Shown piece by piece: positions 53,222-62,215 of a DNA stretch of 64,000 nucleotides; position 1 is the first letter of the stretch; every line of letters begins with the position of its first letter. Under the pieces are notes generated by a model. That model ran no database searches. It saw only the letters and a program-made list of their open reading frames with translations, and had not been told where the DNA came from. The stretch is taken from the NCBI RefSeq assembly GCF_003026475.1, contig NZ_PYMC01000002.1:310001-374000 (forward strand), written 5' to 3'. The DNA is from Photobacterium lipolyticum (lineage in GTDB: Bacteria > Pseudomonadota > Gammaproteobacteria > Enterobacterales > Vibrionaceae). A program made the position numbers and the translations under genes.

Positions 53222-54454
53222 TCAGTGCGGACGACTGACAACAAGCTGAACAGTGCTGATACTGCGTTCTAAAAATCCGCCTTCGCAATAACAGAAGTAG
53301 TAACGCCACATGCGTACAAAACGTTGGTCATAACCGTACTGAGCCAGTTTATCTGCATTGTGATTAAACGCCTGATGCCAGTCAGACAGGGTTCTGGCAT
53401 AGTCGAAGCCAATATCTTTTATATCTCTGACCACAAAATCACTGTGTTTGGTCATGTGATTGACCAATACGGTAATTGATGGCAGGAAACCGCCCGGGAA
53501 GATATGCTTCTGGATAAAATCGACACCGCGGCTGTAACTATCATAACGCTGATCAGTAATGGTTATCGTCTGAAGCGCCAGTAAGCCACCTGGTTTTAAT
53601 AACGACTGGCACTTCTGAATATACGTTGTTAAGTACTCTTTTCCGACCGCCTCGACCATCTCGACAGACACAACCTTGTCGTATTGACCGGTCAAGTCCC
53701 GGTAATCATCAAGCAACAGGGTAATTTGATCACTGAGCCCTTCCTGTTCAATACGCTCTTTTGCCCAGTCGTGCTGCTCTTTCGATATCGTGGTGGTAGT
53801 GACACGACAACCATAATGTTTAGCGGCATAAATCGCCAATGCGCCCCATCCGGTGCCAATCTCTAACAAATGATCGGTCGGCTTAAGGTTTAGCTGGCAA
53901 CACAAGCGTTCCATTTTATTGATTTGCGCCGAAACCAGATCATCATCCTCTGTTCGATAAATTGCACAGGAATAGAGCATATTCGGATCGAGAAACGATG
54001 AATACAGCGTATTGCCTAAGTCATAGTGCGCGGAAATATTTTGTCTGGCATTATCTTTATTATTACGACGTAACTTGTGGGTAATTTTATACGCAAGTTT
54101 GGTCAGCCAACCTACTTTGGCTTCCAACTTATCCAGAATCGGCAGGTTGCGAGCCATGACCCGAACCACTTGCGTTATATCCGGAGAATCCCACCAGCCA
54201 TCAACATAGGCTTCACCCGCTGCAATGCTGCCTCCGGTCAGAATGCGTTTATAAAAAGCTGGATGATTAACGATCAATTGCGCCTGCAGCTCGGCGTTCT
54301 GATCACCGATATGATAGGTATCCCCCTCTTTTTCAACCAGTGTCAGCCCTACTCCCTGTAATTTAGCCAACACGTTAAATACGACTTTTCTTGCAACGTT
54401 ATCAGGCCTTGAAGCAGATACCGCCGGATAGTTAATGTCACTTCTTAACATCAT
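53222..54454 (-). CDS. cfa: Cyclopropane-fatty-acyl-phospholipid synthase family protein
   Basis: This protein of about 410 aa has a CFA-synthase methyltransferase fold: NISAHYDLGNTLYSSFLDPN, YSCAIY, LLEIGTGWGALAIYAAKHYG (SAM loop), VEMVEAVGKEYLTTY, DFIQKHIFPGGFLPS. It uses SAM to methylenate unsaturated acyl chains in membrane lipids. ATG 54,454 follows a GGGGG stretch inside the end of DUF1365 (17-nt overlap). With the photolyase and the ECF sigma nearby it fits a membrane-protecting response to singlet oxygen. A furan-fatty-acid role for this cluster type is possible. Confidence 0.92.
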   Translation of the reverse strand: MMLRSDINYPAVSASRPDNVARKVVFNVLAKLQGVGLTLVEKEGDTYHIGDQNAELQAQLIVNHPAFYKRILTGGSIAAGEAYVDGWWDSPDITQVVRVMARNLPILDKLEAKVGWLTKLAYKITHKLRRNNKDNARQNISAHYDLGNTLYSSFLDPNMLYSCAIYRTEDDDLVSAQINKMERLCCQLNLKPTDHLLEIGTGWGALAIYAAKHYGCRVTTTTISKEQHDWAKERIEQEGLSDQITLLLDDYRDLTGQYDKVVSVEMVEAVGKEYLTTYIQKCQSLLKPGGLLALQTITITDQRYDSYSRGVDFIQKHIFPGGFLPSITVLVNHMTKHSDFVVRDIKDIGFDYARTLSDWHQAFNHNADKLAQYGYDQRFVRMWRYYFCYCEGGFLERSISTVQLVVSRPH

Positions 54455-55328
54455 GAACCCCCAATTTTTCTTTACGAGTTGCCGCCTTGTGCACGGTGGC
54501 ATCCTTGGCATATTCAGTATCAGAAACTGTTCCGTCGGGTTTATCTTTCTCGCTATCGGGATGCGGGTAAAATGGCGCTCCTTTCAGCCAAAGTCTGAGT
54601 GCTTGCCAATAAATGCCAAACACCACTTTGGCGGCCATTACCGGCGTTTTGAGCAACAGCTTCAACAGCACCCCTGATGTAAACGGCTGACGACTTAATG
54701 CCATGGTGGCATCGAAAATTTTGCCGTCGTTGTTGTTATTATTAAGTGAGTGGTTATTGAGTGAACGGTTATGACGGGCGTGATTTTCCATATGAATAAA
54801 CACCCTGTCGCCCGGCTCGTTTATCCGCCATGCATATCGTTGATCCATTGGGTTGAATGGCGAAACATGAAAAGCTTTCTGTTCACTCCAGACCTTGTCT
54901 TGCCACTGCGAAACGGCTGGAATAACGTAATAATGGCGCTCATTCCACGGTGTGTTGCTGACTTCCGCCAGCATATACCGCCATTTGTTATCCTTGCCAT
55001 AGAGGTAATAAAGATTAAGCGGGCTGAAATACAACCCGCAGTAACGAAGCTGGCACAGCATCAGAATTTTTCCGCTCACCCGCTCCCCGGTCAGTTGTTC
55101 AACTTTATCTCTGACCGCCTGGCGTAATGAACACCCACCCTGCATATAATCGGCACGCTTAAAACGGGCGAAACTTAACCGCGACGAGCCAAAACCGCGG
55201 ATAGTTTGAGTTAACTCCTCAAGCTCGTCCAGGTCGATCAAAGGCATGAATATAGGGTAAACAAATTGATGACTGACCGGCGTGAAACGCCGGTGCCTGA
55301 TACTGCCCACATAGATCCCGCTGTTCAT
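54438..55328 (-). CDS. DUF1365 family protein
   Basis: This 296-aa protein has the family pattern: IYVGSIRHRRFTPVSHQFVY at the start, QLRYCGLYFSPLNLYYLYG, EVSNTPWNERHYYVIP, KAFHVSPFNPMDQRYAW. DUF1365 genes accompany cfa and flavin amine oxidase-like genes in many proteobacteria; the biochemical role is not known to me. It overlaps the oxidase stop by 4 nt (ATGA) and has a Lys/Asp-rich C-terminal extension. Confidence 0.9.
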   Translation of the reverse strand: MNSGIYVGSIRHRRFTPVSHQFVYPIFMPLIDLDELEELTQTIRGFGSSRLSFARFKRADYMQGGCSLRQAVRDKVEQLTGERVSGKILMLCQLRYCGLYFSPLNLYYLYGKDNKWRYMLAEVSNTPWNERHYYVIPAVSQWQDKVWSEQKAFHVSPFNPMDQRYAWRINEPGDRVFIHMENHARHNRSLNNHSLNNNNNDGKIFDATMALSRQPFTSGVLLKLLLKTPVMAAKVVFGIYWQALRLWLKGAPFYPHPDSEKDKPDGTVSDTEYAKDATVHKAATRKEKLGVHDVKK

Positions 55329-56689
55329 TGACCGGCCCCGCCGTTCAGGCTGGCACCAACCAGATCGCGATTGGTATTTTTATTGCTGTCTTTAATATTT
55401 GTCTTGTTAATGGTGAACACAGACTCTTCGCTGGCATTGATCCCTGCCACCACATCTAAGGCACTTCTTACTCCATCTTCATGAAAACCGTTATACCAGT
55501 AGGCACCACAGAACCAGCAGCCCTGTTTACCATTGATATCAGAACGCGATTGCTGGGCAATGATACTTTGGGTAGAAAATACCGGATGGGCATACACAAA
55601 ACGGCGCAGTATTTTATCGGGATCAATCTTTTCGCTCTGATTAAGGGTGACGCAGAAGGTTTCCGGCGCATCGAGCCCCTGCAGAATGTTCATGTTGTAC
55701 GTCAGGGTTGCGAGCATATGCTCCTGTGATCGCCCGATCAGCTTGTCCGGTTCCAGGCGATAGTTCCAGGATGCCCAGGCAGCGCGGGCTTCAGGCAGTA
55801 CCCGGTGATCGGTATGAAGCACGACTTCATTATCCTGATACTCAATAGCACCCAGTACCCGTTTCTCATCCGTGGTGGCATCTTTCAGCATCGCCAGCGC
55901 CTGATCACTGTGGCAGGCAAAGATCACCTGATCAAAACATTCAACGCCGTGCTCGGTTTCAATCTCTACGATATCGTCCCTGCGGGTCACGCCCACAACC
56001 GGGGTATTCAACGCAATGCTATCGGCAAATGCCGGCGTGATTTTGCGAACATATTCCCTGGAACCGCCCGGGATCACGGCCCACTGCGGCCTGTCGGCTA
56101 TATCAAGTAAACCGTGGTTGAGGAAAAAACGCAGGAAAAATTCGAGCGGGAATCCGCGCATATCAAACAGGGACGAAGACCAGATCGCGGCTCCCATCGG
56201 CAGAATATAGTTTTCACTGAAATACTCACCAAAGCCATGACGGGATAAAAAGTCTCCTAAGGTTCCCGTTCGGAGCGTATCGCTGTTGGCGGCGCTTTTC
56301 GCCAGCCGGTTAAACCGCAATACCTCATACAGGAAGTAGTAGAAACGGGGATTGAGCAGATTTCGCTTCTGGGCAAACAGGGATGAAAAGCTGTGGCCGT
56401 TATATTCTAGTCCGTTTACTTGATTGCAAATGCTGAAGCTCATCTCGGTTGGCTGTCCCTCGATACCAATTTCAGCCAGCAGGCGTTCAAAATTCGGATA
56501 GGTGCGATTGTTGAACACGATAAAACCGGTATCTATCGCATAACGCCCACTCGTTACGCTGACATCAACCGTGGCCGTATGTCCGCCGATGTAATCATTC
56601 GCTTCAAACACCTTGATGTCATGCTGTTGATGTAAATACCAAGCGCAACTTAACCCTGAAATACCTGAACCTATAATTGCTATTTTCAT
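55325..56689 (-). CDS. FAD-dependent amine-oxidase-like oxidoreductase
   Basis: This protein of about 454 aa has an N-terminal FAD-binding IAIIGSGISGLSCAWYLHQQ, the second motif FEANDYIGGHTATVD, and ATLTYNMNILQGL and WFCGAYWYNGFHEDG near the C-terminus. It belongs to the NAD(P)-binding/flavin amine oxidase group found next to DUF1365 and cfa, perhaps acting on fatty-acyl chains. ATG 56,689 lies 2 nt after the SDR stop with AGGGAAG upstream; GTG 56,695 is an alternative. Confidence 0.9.
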   Translation of the reverse strand: MKIAIIGSGISGLSCAWYLHQQHDIKVFEANDYIGGHTATVDVSVTSGRYAIDTGFIVFNNRTYPNFERLLAEIGIEGQPTEMSFSICNQVNGLEYNGHSFSSLFAQKRNLLNPRFYYFLYEVLRFNRLAKSAANSDTLRTGTLGDFLSRHGFGEYFSENYILPMGAAIWSSSLFDMRGFPLEFFLRFFLNHGLLDIADRPQWAVIPGGSREYVRKITPAFADSIALNTPVVGVTRRDDIVEIETEHGVECFDQVIFACHSDQALAMLKDATTDEKRVLGAIEYQDNEVVLHTDHRVLPEARAAWASWNYRLEPDKLIGRSQEHMLATLTYNMNILQGLDAPETFCVTLNQSEKIDPDKILRRFVYAHPVFSTQSIIAQQSRSDINGKQGCWFCGAYWYNGFHEDGVRSALDVVAGINASEESVFTINKTNIKDSNKNTNRDLVGASLNGGAGQ

Positions 56690-56691
56690 GA

Positions 56692-57417
56692 TCACTTCCC
56701 TGTGAACTGCTTAATCGCCATCAACTGCAGACGCAGCGGCAATAGCGCGATGAATTTAAGGAGCAAGGTAAACTTTAGTGGAAAATTGATTTCTATTTTT
56801 CCCGCAGAGATACCCTGACGGATTTTTTCCGAGGCATAGTCTGCCGTTACCAGCATCGGCATCTGAAAATCGTTTTTATCGGTCAATGGCGTTTTTACAA
56901 AACCAGGATTGACTAAGGTCACCGTAACGCCAAGAGGCGCCAGATCAATTGCCAATGTATGGGTCAGATAGGCCACCGCCGCTTTCGACGCGCCATACGC
57001 TTCGGCCCGCGGCAGCGGCACATAAGACGCCGACGAGCCGACGATCACTAAATGGGTCGAAGACGTAAATCGTGACTGCATGGCTTCAATGCAATGCAGC
57101 AAACCGAAGACATTGACATCAAAAACTCGCTTAAATAGCGCAGAATCAATAACCCCATGTTCGATATATTCACACGTACCGGCATTAAGAATGATCAGTT
57201 CCGGTAAGTCTTCAAGACTTTCAATTGCTTGCTTCACCTGATCAATATTAGACACAGTAAATGACAAAGGCGTAATGAGATCATTATTTTCTGCCAGATC
57301 GGCGAGGCGATCCTGATTTTGACCGCAAGCGATGACTCGCCACCCTTCCGCGGCATAGTCAATCGCAAGCTGCCGACCTATTCCCGAGCTGGCACCGGTA
57401 ATTAAGACCTGTTTCAT
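56692..57417 (-). CDS. Short-chain dehydrogenase/reductase of the cfa cluster
   Basis: This 241-aa SDR has TGASSGIGRQLAIDYAAEGW, LNAGTCEY (NAG), a Ser in VGSSASYVPLP and the catalytic YGASKAAVAYL. It overlaps the preceding SnoaL-like gene by 4 nt and is close upstream of the FAD oxidase. The substrate may be the lipid-derived product of the neighbouring enzymes; that is inference. Confidence 0.92.
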   Translation of the reverse strand: MKQVLITGASSGIGRQLAIDYAAEGWRVIACGQNQDRLADLAENNDLITPLSFTVSNIDQVKQAIESLEDLPELIILNAGTCEYIEHGVIDSALFKRVFDVNVFGLLHCIEAMQSRFTSSTHLVIVGSSASYVPLPRAEAYGASKAAVAYLTHTLAIDLAPLGVTVTLVNPGFVKTPLTDKNDFQMPMLVTADYASEKIRQGISAGKIEINFPLKFTLLLKFIALLPLRLQLMAIKQFTGK

Positions 57418-57851
57418 TGCCCCAACCTCGTTTTAATATGACGAATAACTTTGCCAAGCAGCGGCACCCCCTCGTAAATCATTTCCCCCAGATCGAAATA
57501 ATCACGATGATAAATAACTCGGTCATCTTTAAACTGAAGCAGGGAGCAACCCTCAACATGGCGCGACCGGCCTTTTTCCAAATCAGGATGCGAGAAAGTC
57601 ATAGTCCATTGCACAAACGCCTGCGCCTCGTCGGCCAGCCAGGAATGAACGACAAATTCACAGCTATTAATCGTGCTATATAGATTTTCAAAGTAATGAT
57701 GAAGGTCATTCCACCCGTCAATACGATGGGCCGGATCTTGAAATACCACATCCTGGTGATAAATATCTTCAAGCTCGGCTAGATTGTTTTTCGTCAGCTG
57801 GCTATAAGTCTCAATAAAATGTGCAATGGTCTTATTTGATGGCGCTGACAT
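57414..57851 (-). CDS. SnoaL/NTF2-like protein of the cfa cluster
   Basis: This 145-aa protein has one NTF2-like domain: VVFQDPAHRIDGWNDLHHYF, CEFVVHSWLADEAQAFVQW and VIYHRDYFDLGEMIYEGVP. It lies 34 nt after the photolyase and overlaps the SDR by 4 nt. Function unknown; conserved with this cluster. Confidence 0.9.
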   Translation of the reverse strand: MSAPSNKTIAHFIETYSQLTKNNLAELEDIYHQDVVFQDPAHRIDGWNDLHHYFENLYSTINSCEFVVHSWLADEAQAFVQWTMTFSHPDLEKGRSRHVEGCSLLQFKDDRVIYHRDYFDLGEMIYEGVPLLGKVIRHIKTRLGQ

Positions 57852-57885
57852 CTCGCTCTCCTTTTATTACCCGCTTTTGAATCGC

Positions 57886-59340
57886 CTATATATTTTCCTG
57901 AGCTAATGCCTTTGCCTGCTTAAAGCTCTCTATGGCCAGCAAGCGGGCCAGTTTATGATCCACAATAGGTCGCGGGTAATCTAATGTATTTGCCCCATCC
58001 CAAAGGTGGGGGGTATGGATATATTTGTTCGGAACATCTTTCAGCTCCTTTATCCATATACGAATAAAATCACCAGTTGGATCAAATCGCTGGCCTTGTA
58101 GGGTCGGATTAAACACCCGAAAATAGGGCTGCGCATCGGTGCCTGTCGATGCGGCCCATTGCCAGCCACCATTATTAGAGGCAAAATCACCATCGATCAG
58201 GTGAGACATAAACCATTGCTCTCCCGCCCGCCAGTCAATTAACAGGTCTTTAGTCAGAAAGCTGGCAACGATCATCCGAAGCCGGTTATGCATCCATCCT
58301 GTCGCCAGCAGCTGGCGCATCGCGGCATCAACAATCGGAAAACCCGTTTGCCCCTGCTGCCAGCATTTCAGATCTTCATCCGCATCCCGCCATCTGATTT
58401 TCGATGTCCAGGCATGAAAAGGCTGGTTCCGGCTTAACTTACCGTAAGCTTCTGTCAGGTGGCGGTAGAATTCTCGCCAGATCAATTCATTCAACCAGCA
58501 AAACGCACCTTGATCAGAGGGCTCAAGACACAGAGGAAATGAACTTCGTAACATGCTGATACATTGCCTGGCCGACAAAGCACCAATTGCTAAGTAAGGC
58601 GATAAACAGCTCGTGCCATCTATAGCGGGGAAATCTCTGTGCTGATGGTATAGCTGCACTTTTTCTGAACAGAAGGCCTCTAAGCGCTGACGTATGGCAT
58701 CTTCTTCGACAGGCCATAACACACTGTCTTTTTTCGGATAAGTAAATGGAGTTGATCTGTCATCCTGATCCAGCAATGATGCTGTTACCGGATGAACAAC
58801 GACCGCTTGAGGCGCGGGCTGCGCTTCAGGCAGTAACGAGTGGTAGACGTTCAACCACTCACGGCGAAAGGGAGTAAACACCTTAAAAGGCTCACCCTGC
58901 TTGGTTTTTACCCTGCCCGGCGCAATGGCGCAGCTGTCATCAACAATACTGAATTCGACCTGCATGTTAGCCAGAGCCAGACCAACATCATGATCCCGTT
59001 GTTGCTCATTCCATTCATCCTGCTTATTGCAGAACACATGGGATATCTGGTATTGCTGGACCAGTTTGGTAATTAACTCAGGAATAGAGCGGTAATCACC
59101 AACTTCGAAGATCAGCAGCGGGATGTTCAATTCACGGAGCTGTTGTTGTAATACCAGCAATCTGCGCTGAATGAAGTCGACCTGGATCGGAGCGACATCG
59201 TGTTGATGCCACTGCATCGGCGTCGCGACATACAACGCAATTACGGGACGACCTGAGAGGCAAGCATGACGTAACGCGGTATTATCGACAGTCCGCAGAT
59301 CAGCCCGAAACCACAGCAAACTCGTCCCTTTATTGTTCAT
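57886..59340 (-). CDS. phrB: CPD deoxyribodipyrimidine photolyase
   Basis: This 484-aa photolyase has an N-terminal antenna domain (LLWFRADLRTVDNTALRHAC) and a FAD domain with GTSCLSPYLAIGALSARQC, GWMHNRLRMIVASFLTKDLL and FASNNGGWQWAASTGTDAQP. The Trp and Asn residues of CPD-class enzymes are present. It repairs pyrimidine dimers using blue light. ATG 59,340 has TAAGGAGAG upstream. It is the second gene of the operon starting with DUF523/DUF1722 at 60.4 kb, downstream of a predicted ECF-type promoter, consistent with light-stress control. Confidence 0.95.
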   Translation of the reverse strand: MNNKGTSLLWFRADLRTVDNTALRHACLSGRPVIALYVATPMQWHQHDVAPIQVDFIQRRLLVLQQQLRELNIPLLIFEVGDYRSIPELITKLVQQYQISHVFCNKQDEWNEQQRDHDVGLALANMQVEFSIVDDSCAIAPGRVKTKQGEPFKVFTPFRREWLNVYHSLLPEAQPAPQAVVVHPVTASLLDQDDRSTPFTYPKKDSVLWPVEEDAIRQRLEAFCSEKVQLYHQHRDFPAIDGTSCLSPYLAIGALSARQCISMLRSSFPLCLEPSDQGAFCWLNELIWREFYRHLTEAYGKLSRNQPFHAWTSKIRWRDADEDLKCWQQGQTGFPIVDAAMRQLLATGWMHNRLRMIVASFLTKDLLIDWRAGEQWFMSHLIDGDFASNNGGWQWAASTGTDAQPYFRVFNPTLQGQRFDPTGDFIRIWIKELKDVPNKYIHTPHLWDGANTLDYPRPIVDHKLARLLAIESFKQAKALAQENI

Positions 59341-59452
59341 TAACTCTCCTTGTAAAAACCTTTACAATACTCTTCCAGAACGCTGTCGTTATTGCCTGTT
59401 CATCTGTATCCTTCACCCGTAAATATAGGCAACAAATTGATTATTACTAAAT

Positions 59453-60403
59453 TCACAACGAATAACGCAACTTAAGCTCTTCCGGATAGGGGTTTAAGAA
59501 CCGTTGCGACTGCAAATACTCATTAGGGTGCTGCTGCAAATAATGCTTAAACAAGGTCACAGGCGCCAATAATGGCAGGTGACCTTTGCGATAATTGATA
59601 ATTAACGCCGTCAGTTCGGCCTTTTGCTCTTTATCCAGCAACCGTTTGAAATAACCCTGCATGTGCATTAACACATTAGTATTAGTACGGTTGTTCGCTT
59701 TATGCTTAATCGCTGTCATAAATTGAAGACGGTACGCAATGAAAAAGTCTTCAATATCCCACTCTTTAATTGTCGCCACCAACCGGCCCAGCGATTGGTA
59801 TGAAGTCAGGTTATGTGCCATCAGCACCAACTTATAACGGGAATGGAACTTAACAATGGCCTCCCGGGTCAGGTTGCCGTTGAGTGACTGGTATAAGTCA
59901 TGAAGCGCAAATACGCGAAAAACAAAGTTTTCTCTTAATACCGGATCTTGCAGACGGCCATCTTCTTCGACGGGCAACCAAGGCATTTTTTCCATCAACT
60001 GACGGGTAAATATGCCGATTGTTCCCCCCGGGATGGTATTGCCATTGGCGATGTATAGCTTTACGCGCTCCATGCCGCAGGTCGGTGATTTGGCACAGAC
60101 AATATAGCCACATAGTTCCTGTTCCTGCAGCTGCGTGATCTTCTTATCGCTAAATATCAGCATCTTTTGGGTGTGATCCTGATTCGCATCTTTCGTGCCG
60201 ACCAGGCGTTGCTCCCCGTCCGTATCTAACAGTCGAATAGCTGGCCGAGGCGTTGGCAAACCGATACCTACTTCAGGACAGACGGGCTGAAACTGAAAAT
60301 ATTGTGCAAGATCTTCGGCAACAAAACGGTTTCTTTTATGTCCGCCATCAAAACGAACGTTTTGTCCAAGTACACATGCACTTATACCCACTGGAATACG
60401 CAT
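59453..60403 (-). CDS. DUF523-DUF1722 protein (YbgA-like)
   Basis: This 316-aa protein combines an N-terminal DUF523 domain (GISACVLGQNVRFDGGHKRN, FQPVCPEVGIGLPTPRP, CAKSPTCGMERVKLY) with a C-terminal DUF1722 domain (FHSRYKLVLMAHNLTSYQSL, HMQGYFKRLLDKEQKAEL). Such proteins are repeatedly found beside photolyase genes; DUF523 has conserved Cys that may hold a metal centre. ATG 60,403 follows GAGGAAA. It is the likely first gene of the ten-gene operon and has a TGATCT-N17-GTATAC site 40 nt upstream. Confidence 0.92.
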   Translation of the reverse strand: MRIPVGISACVLGQNVRFDGGHKRNRFVAEDLAQYFQFQPVCPEVGIGLPTPRPAIRLLDTDGEQRLVGTKDANQDHTQKMLIFSDKKITQLQEQELCGYIVCAKSPTCGMERVKLYIANGNTIPGGTIGIFTRQLMEKMPWLPVEEDGRLQDPVLRENFVFRVFALHDLYQSLNGNLTREAIVKFHSRYKLVLMAHNLTSYQSLGRLVATIKEWDIEDFFIAYRLQFMTAIKHKANNRTNTNVLMHMQGYFKRLLDKEQKAELTALIINYRKGHLPLLAPVTLFKHYLQQHPNEYLQSQRFLNPYPEELKLRYSL

Positions 60404-60442
60404 TGTCTTTTCCTCACACTCAGAACTAACTTATATATGTAT

Positions 60443-60471
60443 GTATACAGGGCAGAACTGAAAAAAGATCA
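60443..60471 (-). promoter_or_regulatory. Predicted ECF-type promoter of the DUF523/photolyase/cfa operon
   Basis: On the minus strand TGATCT (complement of 60,466-60,471), 17 nt, GTATAC (60,443-60,448). The same layout precedes the sigma gene and the DUF4397 gene. TGATCC-type -35 boxes are known for sigma-E/ChrR regulons. Confidence 0.7.
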
Positions 60472-60508
60472 TTCTCATCACATTTATTTACAAACTTTGA
60501 CAACAGAC

Positions 60509-60537
60509 GATGCCAGTCAAACCTTCTGACTGGCATC
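60509..60537 (-). terminator. Hairpin after the DUF4397 gene
   Basis: GATGCCAGTCA/TGACTGGCATC forms an 11-bp perfect stem, 48 nt after the DUF4397 stop. A T tract is not obvious. Confidence 0.65.
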
Positions 60538-60584
60538 AATTCAATCAACTTATTATTTTAAAATCAATATCTTATATTAAATTT

Positions 60585-61940
60585 TTATGGTGCCATATTA
60601 TCGACATTGAGCACCAGGCCACCGCCAAAATCATCGGTCGCCACGACAGAGTAAACCCCGCCGTCATCAACTGTTGCTGTAGCTGACACAGCCGGAGTAA
60701 AGCTGGCATCACTCGCCAGGATCACCGCCAGAAAGTAGGTTCCGGCAGGCACATTCAAGGTAGACGTACCTTTGAACGCAACCCCTTGCAGAACAGCCGT
60801 CGTCTCATCAAATACGCCATCGGCAGAGGCGTGAATATCCACCAGCCCCAGGGTCTCTGCTGTTGGGCTCGCATGCACAACACGCAATTTCGCATAAGTC
60901 GCAACCGAGCGCAGATCTTCGCTAATCGCTAAGGGTTCAATGGTGGAATCGGTGACTGAATTTAACTTACCTACAGCATAGATACTGGTAGTTGTTCCTG
61001 CTTCGAAACTGGTTCCCGGGGCATCGATAACGACCAGGCTGTTATCAGCGGAAGCCGCTACACTCAGGTCGTAACTGTCTGGGGCAAGATCGAGACTGCG
61101 AAATTCCTTAAAGACAATATTGGTCAGACCGCCTACGGCAGAGCCGGAAGCCAGCACATCGACAGCCGGCGCATCATCGACGGTATGAACGACGCGTACC
61201 GTCGCTTTTTCTTCAGTGCTACGCAGTACATTCACCGCACTGCCATCAGCAACCAACAGGTTTACCGGTGAAACAGCCCCCCCGTTAACATTGGGCACTG
61301 CAGTGATCATCAGATCGCTGCCGCCAGCCAGATCCAGTTCCCCGCTGTCAAAGGCGATACCTTTATCACCGCTGAGGGTAAGTCGGATTCGGTAGGTTCC
61401 TGCAGGAATGGTCACCGGCAGATCAGCACTGTCGACTTTAAATTCAAGGCCACTGATAGCGGGTGACTGGTCAGCGATATCGTCCGTGGTGGTCAGATAG
61501 ATATCGACCCCCGGCACATTGGGATGGGCGTGCAGCACATCGATGCGCACTTGATCGTTTTCCGGTGAGATGTCGTCTCGGGATAACACCACAGGTTCAA
61601 TGTCGGCGGTATAGTTCAGCGCCACGATGTCATATTGCATATCCGGCGCGAAATTAAGGTTGGCCCCAATCACTTCAGCCGATGCGTCGCCAGCCAGCAA
61701 TGCCTCAACACTCACATCGTAGGCGCCGGAATCAAGGCTGATGAGGCCGCTGCCAACCTGATAATCGACTAGGCTGAGGCCATCTACAGTGGTGCCATTC
61801 AGTTTAATATCAACCAGCGGCGCATCAGCGCTGGCATGTGTTACTCGGATCTTGGATTGAGCATTATCAGAGTTTGAGTCATTACAGCCAAATAGCAGTG
61901 TTGTGGCTCCAAACATTAGTCCTAACGAGTAAGCATTCAT
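60585..61940 (-). CDS. DUF4397 repeat lipoprotein
   Basis: This 451-aa protein has a lipoprotein signal (LGLMFGATTLLFGC, Cys19). Four similar beta-sandwich repeats follow, each beginning VR(V)(V/T)HAS/HT.DAP.VD (about 30, 130, 247 and 355), as in DUF4397 proteins. The last one is atypical (HASPTAETLGLVDIHA). It is strongly acidic and probably anchored on the outer-membrane face in the periplasm or at the surface; function unknown. It is divergent from the ECF sigma gene and has its own TGATCC-N17-GTAATC promoter. Confidence 0.9.
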   Translation of the reverse strand: MNAYSLGLMFGATTLLFGCNDSNSDNAQSKIRVTHASADAPLVDIKLNGTTVDGLSLVDYQVGSGLISLDSGAYDVSVEALLAGDASAEVIGANLNFAPDMQYDIVALNYTADIEPVVLSRDDISPENDQVRIDVLHAHPNVPGVDIYLTTTDDIADQSPAISGLEFKVDSADLPVTIPAGTYRIRLTLSGDKGIAFDSGELDLAGGSDLMITAVPNVNGGAVSPVNLLVADGSAVNVLRSTEEKATVRVVHTVDDAPAVDVLASGSAVGGLTNIVFKEFRSLDLAPDSYDLSVAASADNSLVVIDAPGTSFEAGTTTSIYAVGKLNSVTDSTIEPLAISEDLRSVATYAKLRVVHASPTAETLGLVDIHASADGVFDETTAVLQGVAFKGTSTLNVPAGTYFLAVILASDASFTPAVSATATVDDGGVYSVVATDDFGGGLVLNVDNMAP

Positions 61941-61978
61941 TCGATTTACCCTCTTCCTGTTTTTTGTTAGTCGGAAGT

Positions 61979-62007
61979 GATTACGCCTGCAGACTCAGTT
62001 TGGATCA
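61979..62007 (-). promoter_or_regulatory. Predicted ECF-type promoter of the DUF4397 gene
   Basis: On the minus strand TGATCC (complement of 62,002-62,007), 17 nt, GTAATC (complement of 61,979-61,984), 39 nt before the start codon. Confidence 0.65.
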
Positions 62008-62106
62008 GCCAAATAACAACTTATTTTCTCTTCCGTCTGTATGTCATTAATTACTTTATCTATTTATCTCTGTCGCCATTACTCATTTAATAATCATATA
62101 TCGCAG

Positions 62107-62135
62107 TGATCCTTATACGGTAAAATTGCGTTATA
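62107..62135 (+). promoter_or_regulatory. Predicted autoregulatory promoter of the ECF sigma gene
   Basis: TGATCC (62,107-62,112), 17 nt, GTTATA (62,130-62,135). The site implies transcription from about 62,142, which rules out the earliest possible start codons of the sigma gene. Confidence 0.7.
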
Positions 62136-62215
62136 CAGGTATGGATACCATGCTTCTAAGTGATACGATGGAAAACTCGATTCAATTATCTCATTCCGGC
62201 AACATTAAGGAGCTT

